Assembly (NCBI RefSeq): GCF_000429545.1
Contig: NZ_AUCB01000035.1
Location: 1-55,982 of the forward strand
From: Arenibacter certesii DSM 19833
Lineage (GTDB): Bacteria > Bacteroidota > Bacteroidia > Flavobacteriales > Flavobacteriaceae
Direction of reading: 5' to 3'
DNA length: 55,982 nt
The first letter of the stretch is position 1, and each line of letters starts with the position of its first letter. This document shows, one piece after another, positions 18,789 through 26,650 of the stretch. The notes beneath the pieces were generated by a model. It had not been told where the DNA came from. It was given only the letters and a program-made list of their open reading frames with translations, and did not search any database. The position numbers were made by a program, and so were the translations under genes.

Positions 18789-19895
18789 ATGCAAGTAAAA
18801 AGAAATGTGCTGCTGAACCCAGGTCCTGCAACAACAACAGATTCCGTAAAGTTAGCGCAAGTTGTTCCAGATATTTGTCCTAGGGAAAAGGAATTCGGGG
18901 ATTTAATGGATTATTGCGCTACAGAGATTACAAAATTCGTAGGTGATCCAAGGGAGTATACTACGGTAATGTTCGGAGGTTCGGGTACAGCGACGGTGGA
19001 AGCCATATTGAGTTCGGTTGTTCCTGAAAATGGACGTATCCTCATTATAGATAATGGTGCTTACGGAAAGCGTATGTGCCAGATTACTAAAATCTATAAA
19101 CTCGATACCGTAGTTTTTGATTCATCTTCTATAGAGCCAATTGATTTAATAGCACTAGAGGATGTAATTAAGGGTGAAAAAGGATTGACTCATTTGGCCA
19201 TGATCCATCATGAGACCACTACCGGTCTTTTGAACGATATTAGTGCTGTAGGGAAATTATGTTCTACTTATAATATCAGTTTTATAGTTGACTCCATGAG
19301 CGGTTTTGCTGCAATACCAGTAGATATGAAAGCTATGCATATTGATTATTTGGCAGCGAGCTCCAATAAAAATATTCAGGGAATGGCCGGAATTGGATTT
19401 GCTATATGTAATAGAATTGCGTTGTTGGGAACAGAAGCTATTCCTATGCGAAACTTATATTTAAACTTATTCGCCCAACATGCCTATTTTGAAAAAACAC
19501 ATCAAACAAGATTTACCCCTCCAGTACAAACGTTTTATGCCTTAAAGCAAGCTATTATAGAAACCAAGGAAGAAACTATAGCAAATCGTTATGCCAGGTA
19601 TACAAAGTCTTGGGAAACATTATTGGTGGGTTTAGAAGAAATGGGATTGGAATATTTGATAGATAAAGCGTATCATTCTAAAATTATTACCTCTATCATA
19701 GAACCAAAGAATGATAAATATAATTTTGAGGAAATGCACGATTTTTTCTTCGAAAAAGGATTCACTATATATCCGGGAAAAGTCAATAACTTCGATACAT
19801 TCCGAATATCTAATATAGGGCAGATAGATTATACCGATATTCAAAATTTTCTTCAGGTGTTGAAAGAGTATCTCAGAAAGATAGATCACCTGTAA
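18789..19895 (+). CDS. phnW: 2-aminoethylphosphonate:pyruvate transaminase PhnW
   Basis: PLP-dependent class V aminotransferase that turns 2-aminoethylphosphonate and pyruvate into phosphonoacetaldehyde and alanine. The 368-residue protein begins with LLNPGPATTTDSVKLAQ, a hallmark of PhnW. It has GSGTATVEA for cofactor phosphate binding, Asp168 in IVDSM and the Schiff-base Lys194 in AASSNKNIQGMAG. It supplies the first step of the pathway completed by PhnY and PhnA. A 7-bp hairpin (GTAATCT/AGATTAC, 19897-19921) lies just after the stop and may reduce read-through to the permease. Alanine:glyoxylate-type transaminases are the nearest alternative but would not fit the neighbours. Confidence 0.94.
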   Translation: MQVKRNVLLNPGPATTTDSVKLAQVVPDICPREKEFGDLMDYCATEITKFVGDPREYTTVMFGGSGTATVEAILSSVVPENGRILIIDNGAYGKRMCQITKIYKLDTVVFDSSSIEPIDLIALEDVIKGEKGLTHLAMIHHETTTGLLNDISAVGKLCSTYNISFIVDSMSGFAAIPVDMKAMHIDYLAASSNKNIQGMAGIGFAICNRIALLGTEAIPMRNLYLNLFAQHAYFEKTHQTRFTPPVQTFYALKQAIIETKEETIANRYARYTKSWETLLVGLEEMGLEYLIDKAYHSKIITSIIEPKNDKYNFEEMHDFFFEKGFTIYPGKVNNFDTFRISNIGQIDYTDIQNFLQVLKEYLRKIDHL

Positions 19896-20186
19896 TGTAA
19901 TCTTTTACTTGCATAGATTACTTCATCCCTAAGAACAGAAATATTTCACTTTAATAAAAAGGACAATAACACCATAGAAGAAGATTTTGATTTTTCCGTG
20001 ACAAAAAATATAATCATTCTGAGTTATTTTATTGATAAATATTACAGGTGTTTTAAACTATCAACTTTAAACCGATCAATTTCTAATATCTTTTGGATTA
20101 TACGATAAAACTGACCAATTGATAAATAGTAGGTGGTCTGTCTTTTCTTTACTACCAATCCATATACCAACCAAACCAAAAGCATA

Positions 20187-21452
20187 ATGAGTTTAACCGC
20201 AGATCAGAGATATTGGAGGAAACGAATATTTGTACTTACTTGGCTTGCCTATGCTGGGTTTTATTTTGGAAGGAAAAACTTATCGGTCACTTGGAGTTCC
20301 ATGGAAAGGGATTTGGGGCTGGACAACGCTGATTATGCTTCCATAATCTTTATATATAGTCTAGTTTATACCATCGGACAATTTGTTAATGGGTACTTAT
20401 CGGATACTTTTGGTGCCCGTAAAGTGGTCTCCTTTGGATTGTTCCTAGCTGCGATTGGAAACTTTTTTCTGGGTATGTCGTTTTCTGCAGGGATTATTGT
20501 TTTTTTAATTGCAGCCAACGGATATGGACAATCAACTGGCTGGAGTGGCCTAATTAAGAATATGACCCCTTGGTTCAGAAGGACGGAAAGAGGAATAGTT
20601 ATGTCTTGGTGGTCTACATGTTATGTTACGGGAGGATTTCTGGCTACTATTTTTGCTACTTACGTTGCTTTTGATATGGAATTCCTTTCTGAATTAGGAT
20701 GGAAAAGAGGTTTTTTCTTTCCATCCTTAATACTGTTTATTGTAGCCTGCTTTTACCTGTTGCTTACCAGAAACGATCCTAAAGATGTTGGTTTGCCTCA
20801 GATAGTAGATAATAAGTACGAATTTGCGGGAGGTGCTAAAGCTGAAAAGTTAATTATTTTAAAAATTCTGATTAGAAATAGTACGCTGTGGATCTACTCT
20901 GCATGTTATATGATTCTTAAAATGATTCGATACGCCTTTTTATTCTGGCTTCCGATTTATTTAGAAAAGGCCTTGAATTATGGAATAAGCGATGCAGGAT
21001 ACATGTCTTCTGTATTCGAACTAATTGGTTTCTTTGGTGTAATCCTTGCCGGTTATAGTTCGGATAAATTGTTTAAATCGAACCGATTTAGTACTGTGTC
21101 CATCATGATGTTTGGTTTAGGTATTGCCTGTCTTATTCATCCGCTACTTGTACCTTATGGTAAATTTGCCACCATTATAAGCATTGCTCTTATTGGGATT
21201 ACTACTTATGGACCAGATTCTTTAATATGTACAGCTGGATCCATGGATGTGGGAGGAACTAAGGGTGCTGCCATGGCTGCAGGTATAATTAATGGAATGG
21301 GTTCTATTGGCCAAATGTTCTCCGGATTTATAGTTATGGCGATTAATTTACATTTTGGGTGGAATAATTTGTTTTACTTTTTTGTAATTATGTCTTTTAT
21401 CGGGGGTGGGTTGGGCATACTTAAATGGAACCTTAAGTCAAGTGATAATTAG
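20187..21452 (+). CDS. MFS permease, organophosphate:phosphate antiporter type
   Basis: A 421-residue inner-membrane transporter with 12 predicted membrane segments. The N-terminal block YAGFYFGRKNLSVTWSSM and the loop GYLSDTFGARK are typical of the GlpT/UhpT/UhpC/PgtP branch of the major facilitator family, which carries phosphorylated organic anions. The start at 20187 is chosen because an upstream ATG at 20133 would add a polar non-conserved extension. Located between phnW and an amine oxidase, it probably imports aminoethylphosphonate or a relative in place of the ABC systems found elsewhere. Phosphate or glycerol-3-phosphate exchange is the alternative. The 291-base gap before it leaves room for a separate promoter. 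Confidence 0.85.
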   Translation: MSLTADQRYWRKRIFVLTWLAYAGFYFGRKNLSVTWSSMERDLGLDNADYASIIFIYSLVYTIGQFVNGYLSDTFGARKVVSFGLFLAAIGNFFLGMSFSAGIIVFLIAANGYGQSTGWSGLIKNMTPWFRRTERGIVMSWWSTCYVTGGFLATIFATYVAFDMEFLSELGWKRGFFFPSLILFIVACFYLLLTRNDPKDVGLPQIVDNKYEFAGGAKAEKLIILKILIRNSTLWIYSACYMILKMIRYAFLFWLPIYLEKALNYGISDAGYMSSVFELIGFFGVILAGYSSDKLFKSNRFSTVSIMMFGLGIACLIHPLLVPYGKFATIISIALIGITTYGPDSLICTAGSMDVGGTKGAAMAAGIINGMGSIGQMFSGFIVMAINLHFGWNNLFYFFVIMSFIGGGLGILKWNLKSSDN

Positions 21453-21520
21453 TTATTCTAAGACAAAGAAAATAACTGAAATAGTAGCTTAAAGAAGGTT
21501 AAATAGTAGCTAAATTAAAA

Positions 21521-22750
21521 ATGAATTTAATGACACACACTGATTTAGTGATTGTTGGGGGTGGAATATTTGGATGTGCAATAGCATATTATTATTCAAA
21601 AAATAATCCAGGCAAAAATGTTATGTTATTGGAGCGCAATGAACTTAATAATGCAGCAACCAGTAGGGCAGCAGCGCTTATGACTATGGTGCGTTCCAAA
21701 CGTTCCTATATCCCACTGACTATTGAGACCTTTAAAGTGGCCAAGGAAATGGAGAAAGAACTTGGGGAATCACTTGATTTTAAAGTGGTCGGAATGATGC
21801 ACCTTGCTGCAAGTGAAGGAACCCTCAAGGACCTCGAGGAACTTATATCAATTGCTAGCGAATATGACCAGGAAGCCTACTATATCACTAAAGAGGATGC
21901 GCAAAAAAGAGTTCCTTGGTTAAAAGTGGATGAGGCCTTGAAAATTGGGTTTGTACCCAATGAAGCCTATTGTGACCCATATATGTTGGGGACTTTCTTT
22001 GCCCGTTGTGCCAAGCTCAGAGGTGCTGAAATTCGCCAAGGAGTTGAGGTAATTGGTCTAATTCATGAGAATGGAACCGTGAAAGGGGTGAAAACTTCAC
22101 ATGGAGAGATAATAGCAGAAACAGTAGTTGATGCCGCCGGAGTTTGGGCTCCGATACTTGCTATGGAAATGGGGGCTGGACTTCCAATGGCTCCAGTAAG
22201 AAGTCAATATTGGATCACTGAACGCTCCGATATTTTCCCGGTCGATTCTCCCATGGTTCTAATGCCCGACGCACAGGCATATGCCCGTCCAGAAGGTGGA
22301 AGTTTACTTTTTGGAATACGTGAAAAAAAATCGTTGGTAGCTTCGCCAAAAGATGTTCCTAACGATATTACAGATTTTGTTTTTAGCAAAGATGAAGGTA
22401 TGAACGATCTTCTGGAAAACGGGGAGAAACTGGCGCGATTCTTCCCTGAATTCTATGATATCGGAATTAAATATTATGTAGCTGGATTTTCTGGGTATAC
22501 GCCAGATTCCCAGTTGGTATTGGGAGCCGTACCGGGAATAAAAGGTTTCTTGGTGGCTTCGGGTTGTTGTGGAGCAGGTATATCAGTGGCTGGGGGAGTG
22601 GGTCTAGGAATTGCCGAAATGGCTTCCGGTAGATCAAATCCATTTGATTTTTCGGAATTCGGAATTTCTAGATTCGGAGAAATTAATCCTTTTGAACAAG
22701 ATTGGCTCAACAGATGTGCTTCTGCCAGATCCAAAAAGTTGAGTGGTTAA
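21521..22750 (+). CDS. FAD-dependent amine oxidoreductase (DAO family)
   Basis: A 409-residue D-amino-acid-oxidase/glycine-oxidase/sarcosine-oxidase-type flavoprotein. The dinucleotide fold is at the N-terminus (IVGGGIFGCAIAYYY, with MLLERNEL at the end of the second strand). DAAGVWAP and the C-terminal GFSGYTPDSQLVLGAVPG complete the FAD site. ATG 21533 is an alternative start. In a phosphonate locus the likely substrate is a modified aminoethylphosphonate, for example N-methyl-AEP demethylated to AEP, or a hydroxylated AEP; FAD enzymes of this type are reported in bacterial phosphonate clusters. This is inferred from context; a link to glycine or sarcosine metabolism is not excluded. The gene is 68 bases after the permease and so likely co-transcribed with it. 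Confidence 0.85.
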   Translation: MNLMTHTDLVIVGGGIFGCAIAYYYSKNNPGKNVMLLERNELNNAATSRAAALMTMVRSKRSYIPLTIETFKVAKEMEKELGESLDFKVVGMMHLAASEGTLKDLEELISIASEYDQEAYYITKEDAQKRVPWLKVDEALKIGFVPNEAYCDPYMLGTFFARCAKLRGAEIRQGVEVIGLIHENGTVKGVKTSHGEIIAETVVDAAGVWAPILAMEMGAGLPMAPVRSQYWITERSDIFPVDSPMVLMPDAQAYARPEGGSLLFGIREKKSLVASPKDVPNDITDFVFSKDEGMNDLLENGEKLARFFPEFYDIGIKYYVAGFSGYTPDSQLVLGAVPGIKGFLVASGCCGAGISVAGGVGLGIAEMASGRSNPFDFSEFGISRFGEINPFEQDWLNRCASARSKKLSG

Positions 22751-22865
22751 GTTCTTGAACATTTTATCATTCTAAACTGTCATTTCTTAATTCATATACT
22801 ACTACAATAGCACAACCGTGAAGCGGCTTTTATAAGGATGGATATGTATATGAAATCCTTATTTT

Positions 22866-23063
22866 ATGAAATCGGACTATGAGGATTATTCAAGAGAAAA
22901 GTATCACTTTTGGGACAGAGATGAGATATTTGATAAAACCAACTTAAGAGTTTTTAGACATGAGATAAGAACTTTTTTAAATAAAGATAAATGGGGAAAA
23001 TTTTCAAGATTTAATAATACAGCTAGTTGCACAATTGAAGGAGTTAAAGTTTATAGTTTGTAA
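22866..23063 (+). CDS. Hypothetical small protein, doubtful
   Basis: An open frame of 65 codons rich in charged and aromatic residues (YHFWDRDEIFDKTN), with no recognised domain, signal or membrane segment. It sits alone in the gap between the FAD oxidase and the XRE-cupin gene. It may be a small gene or chance in AT-rich DNA. Confidence 0.25.
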   Translation: MKSDYEDYSREKYHFWDRDEIFDKTNLRVFRHEIRTFLNKDKWGKFSRFNNTASCTIEGVKVYSL

Positions 23064-23232
23064 TTTTATCGAGATTGGAATGGGATCACAACCAAAGAAA
23101 AGATGTATATGAAATTGCGTACTTTAAATTTATCTTTTGAAGTGACTAAATTGCCGATTTTTATTGATTATTTTTACAAATTAAACATCTTTGCGATAAA
23201 TTTTATACTAGCATAAAACCAATAGTGTTAAA

Positions 23233-23790
23233 ATGGACGATATACTTATAAATATTGGTAGACAATTAAAATTAGCACGACAGAAAAGGGAATTAACCTT
23301 GCAACAAGTAGCCAAAAGAACTGGCGTTAGTGCTGGGCTGATTTCTAAAATCGAAAATTTGCGAACAACGCCTTCTCTACCTGTGCTATTGAAAATAATG
23401 CAGACACTTAATATAGATTTGTCTGAATTGGATTTAGCTTCAAACGTTAAAGGAGATTTTGTTGTTATAAAAAACGGAATGGGAACAAAAGAGGAGCGCG
23501 AGGATTCTATTAATTTGGAATATACCCATTTGTTATCTACTCCGTCTACAGACAAAAGCTTAAGAGTATATATTGTGCGCGTTACTACGGGTGCCTACAG
23601 AAAACCAATTTCAACTAATGCTAATGAATTGATTTATGTACTTTCAGGCAAGGTCAATTATTTACTAAAAAAAGAAAAAGTACTATTGGAAAAGGGAGAT
23701 CTATTATTTTTTGACGGCTCCATTCCCCACGGTGTTTCTAATGAGTTTAGTGAGGAAGCAATAATGTTGAAAATATACTTCTTACATTAG
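23233..23790 (+). CDS. XRE-family regulator with C-terminal cupin domain
   Basis: A 185-residue DNA-binding regulator. Residues about 7-62 form a Cro/C1-type helix-turn-helix (LTLQQVAKRTGVSAGLISKI). The C-terminal half is a cupin (ELIYVLSGKVNYLLKK then GDLLFFDGSIPHGV), the usual small-ligand sensing domain of this class. It closes the phosphonate cluster, so it is the best candidate for its substrate-dependent control, for example through the AGTAA boxes before susC. Ligand and sites are inferred. It is 482 bases from the FAD oxidase and probably has its own promoter (TTG near 23163 and CATCTTTG near 23188 are weak candidates). Confidence 0.88.
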   Translation: MDDILINIGRQLKLARQKRELTLQQVAKRTGVSAGLISKIENLRTTPSLPVLLKIMQTLNIDLSELDLASNVKGDFVVIKNGMGTKEEREDSINLEYTHLLSTPSTDKSLRVYIVRVTTGAYRKPISTNANELIYVLSGKVNYLLKKEKVLLEKGDLLFFDGSIPHGVSNEFSEEAIMLKIYFLH

Positions 23791-24022
23791 AGGTTTTGAA
23801 ATAGTGACAAGATCAATCCTTTATAACGTTCTGTGTATAATTTCTTACCCATATCCTAAAACCAAATGAATATTATAATCTGGAATTGTATGATTGCAAA
23901 ACTCCCACAGTAATGATTTTTTATAAGCCTCATGTTGTAAGTGGTCTTTCTTTATTTTATTTCTTGAATTTTTTCTTTCTCAAAATATCTTTTGATACTG
24001 ATACTGATATCGATTGGATGGG

Positions 24023-24330
24023 TTAGTCAGTTAGGTCGACTATATTAAAATTAAATATTTCATCGATATAAGTGAATTCTTCTTTTCGACCCCTTTTATC
24101 TGACGCTTTTTCCCAATCACTTAATTCTTCTAATAATGAAATTCCGAAATTTTTTAAATTCGGCTTTATATTTTTTCATTGCCTTAACATTGTCAAATTT
24201 AGCATGGACCTAAAAAACCTCTAGAAAATCAAATTCCCCATTCTCCAATATGTTTCTTATACCAAGAATGAAAAAAGCCACCATTTGTTTTTCCGAATCG
24301 TTCGTTTAGTGGCAAATCATTATTTCTTAA
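24023..24330 (-). pseudogene. Degraded unrecognised gene, reverse strand
   Basis: Read on the minus strand, this stretch gives protein-like sequence in successive frames: NDLPLNERFGKTNGG and FFHSWYKKHIGEWGI, then KFDNVKAMKKYKAEF, then LLEELSDWEKASDKRGRKEE to a stop at 24025-24023. Stops and at least one frameshift separate the parts, so the gene is dead. I do not recognise the family. It is the only good sign of minus-strand coding in the interior of the window. Confidence 0.45.
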
Positions 24331-24540
24331 AATTTCTTTCTACCGAACATCTTAGTTTTGGATTAATTACAACTTATAAATAAAATTCTCAAAATTTATA
24401 TTAATAATTATTAATATATAAAGTACAACCTTTTAAATGGGAATCATTGGAAATAAATAAATGACATGGTTAACTTTTTCATAGTTCTTGGACTTTGAGG
24501 CTGTATTATTATAATCTAAATTATAAAAATCTAATAGTAA

Positions 24541-24574
24541 ATATAGGGTAAAATCTATTTTACACGTACCTAAA
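24541..24574 (+). promoter_or_regulatory. Bipartite motif, copy A: candidate ECF sigma promoter
   Basis: ATATAGGGTA, 13 bases, ACGTACCTAAA. The same two arms with the same spacer length occur at 29812-29845 before fecR, while the spacers differ. GGGTA and CGTACC at about -35 and -10 spacing fit an extracytoplasmic-function sigma promoter. Copy A is 219 bases before the first GH123 start codon. Confidence 0.6.
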
Positions 24575-24793
24575 GTATTAACAGGTATTCCGATCAAATT
24601 TTATATAAATAATGTTGAGCAGTTAAGGCATTTGTTGTTGTAATAAATGCAGAAGATGATTAGATGCAACTTGAAAAATAAAAACAATGTAGCTATAAGA
24701 TAGTGCTGAAAAAAAGCACTATATAATTTAGAAGGTTTTGAGATTAATTATTCAATGGACTTTAAAAAAATGTATTAAAAAGCATATAAGAAA

Positions 24794-26572
24794 ATGAAAG
24801 TTTTGAAATTTATATTGTTTTGTTTTGTTTTCGTCTTTTCTGTTAGCTGTCAAAAAGAAAATAAGTTTACTATTGCTTCAACCTTCGAGGAACCTATAGA
24901 TCCTTCACCAAATAAAGATGAAAATTGGGATGCGGTTCCAAAAGGATTACAAGCTTCAGTAACATCAACCAACATCCGATTTGTAAAAAGTGTGATTCCT
25001 AAATTGGAGCAGAAAACAACTTGGACTGGTAATGCTTGGAAAGGGGAGCGTATTTCTAGTCAATTGGTCTTATGGAGTAATGATTCCATTAATCTTGTTA
25101 AAACTGAAATTTCAGATTTTAAATCAGATACAGGACAAACCTTACCTTCTAGTATTGCAAAGGCACGTTTCGTGAAATATGTAATTACAGATGAGTTTGC
25201 TGGAGGTTGTGGTTACAGAAAACCGGAGGACTTTGCATCTTCTCTGGCTGCCGATGCCTTAGATGATGTGAGTTCGTATGCTGTAAAAGCACGAGAAACT
25301 AGGCCATTATGGATTACCATAGATGTTCCCATTGATGCTGAATCTGGAACTTATAAAAGTACAGTAACCATTGATATTGAAGGACAGAAATCAAAAACCT
25401 TTGAATTCACCCTAAATGTTATTGATATGATTCTCCCGCCAGGAACCGAATGGGATTTTCATTTAGACTTATGGCAAAACCCATATGCTGTTGCGCGTTT
25501 TCATAATGTTGAACCTTGGTCGAAAGAGCATTGGGACTTGTTGAAGCCTTTAATGAAACGATTGGCAGATGCAGGTCAAAAAGTTATCACTGTATCGCTT
25601 AACAAACGTCCATGGGGCGGACAAACTTTTGACCAATTTGAAGCTATGGTCGATTGGGAAAAGAAATCCAATGGGACTTGGGAGTACGATTTTTCCAAAT
25701 TTGATAATTGGGTAGATTTTATGATGGGTCTTGGAGTAAAAAAGCAAATAAGTTGTTATTCCATGGTGCCTTGGGGTAACGAATTTTATTATTTTGATGA
25801 GGCTGAAAATAAGGAAATAAAGATTAAAGCAGCTCCAGGATCAAAAGAATATGAGGAGCTATGGGTTCCCTTCTTAACCGAGTTTAAAAAACATTTGGTT
25901 GATAAAGGATGGAATACGATTACGAGAATTGCTATGGATGAGCGTGGTCCGGAAGAAATGAATGCCATGTTGACATTGCTTAATCAACACGCTCCAGAAT
26001 TTGGGGTGTCATTTGCTGATAATCATAAAAGTTACAAGTTGTACCCCGATGAACTAAAAGATATGTCGGTCGCTTTTGGTCACCCTGTAGATCACGAAGA
26101 TTTAATACAAAGAAGAGCTAATGACTTTATAAGTACACTTTATGTATGTTGTTCAGATGGATTTCCAAACACCTTCACTTTCTCACCCCCTGCGGAAGGG
26201 GTGTTTATTGGATGGTACACTATGGCTGCAGATTTTGATGGTTTTTTGCGTTGGGCGTATAACAGTTGGGTAGAAAACCCTTTGCAGGATTCGCGCTTTA
26301 GAGCTTGGCCTGCTGGAGATACGTATATTGTGTATCCAGACAATAGAAGCTCAATTCGTTTTGAAACCTTACGTGAAGGTATTCAAGATGCCGAAAAAAT
26401 CAGAATACTAAGAAAGGTGTTAAAAGATAAGAACATGCTTGATGATCTAGACTATTTGAATAAAGTGGTTGCTCAATTTAATATTACAACTCGTCCTGAA
26501 GATGGAGTAGAAGCTATGATCGAAAATGGCAAAAACGTATTAAATAGTTTAGCTGAAAAATTAGAAAAATAG
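24794..26572 (+). CDS. GH123-type beta-N-acetylgalactosaminidase-like lipoprotein
   Basis: A 592-residue exported lipoprotein (signal FVFSVSC, Cys19). It has an N-terminal beta-sandwich (about 40-205) and a catalytic barrel of the DUF4091/GH123 type. The adjacent acidic pair Asp382-Glu383 in IAMDERGPEEM matches the Asp-Glu pair that GH123 enzymes use for substrate-assisted catalysis on beta-linked GalNAc. The C-terminal signature WPAGDTYIVYPD with LREGIQDAEKIRILRKV is also typical. Characterised GH123 enzymes remove GalNAc from glycosphingolipids and other host glycans, which suits the phosphonolipid context. It is the first gene after shared motif copy A. Exact linkage is unknown. Confidence 0.85.
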   Translation: MKVLKFILFCFVFVFSVSCQKENKFTIASTFEEPIDPSPNKDENWDAVPKGLQASVTSTNIRFVKSVIPKLEQKTTWTGNAWKGERISSQLVLWSNDSINLVKTEISDFKSDTGQTLPSSIAKARFVKYVITDEFAGGCGYRKPEDFASSLAADALDDVSSYAVKARETRPLWITIDVPIDAESGTYKSTVTIDIEGQKSKTFEFTLNVIDMILPPGTEWDFHLDLWQNPYAVARFHNVEPWSKEHWDLLKPLMKRLADAGQKVITVSLNKRPWGGQTFDQFEAMVDWEKKSNGTWEYDFSKFDNWVDFMMGLGVKKQISCYSMVPWGNEFYYFDEAENKEIKIKAAPGSKEYEELWVPFLTEFKKHLVDKGWNTITRIAMDERGPEEMNAMLTLLNQHAPEFGVSFADNHKSYKLYPDELKDMSVAFGHPVDHEDLIQRRANDFISTLYVCCSDGFPNTFTFSPPAEGVFIGWYTMAADFDGFLRWAYNSWVENPLQDSRFRAWPAGDTYIVYPDNRSSIRFETLREGIQDAEKIRILRKVLKDKNMLDDLDYLNKVVAQFNITTRPEDGVEAMIENGKNVLNSLAEKLEK

Positions 26573-26650
26573 TAAAATAACACTAGTGATTAGGGATGAA
26601 ATTTTAGTCTTTAGTATAAGCAATCTATTTGGAAATAAAATATTTTATTA

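Larger units (their letters stand above)
23791..24793. other. 1-kb gap with a degraded reverse-strand gene and a shared promoter motif
   Basis: No intact gene. The reverse strand at 24023-24330 carries protein-like sequence broken by a frameshift and stops (separate entry). The bipartite motif at 24541-24574 is shared with the fecR upstream region (separate entry). The rest is very AT-rich leader sequence before the first GH123 gene, with nothing else recognised. Confidence 0.6.
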
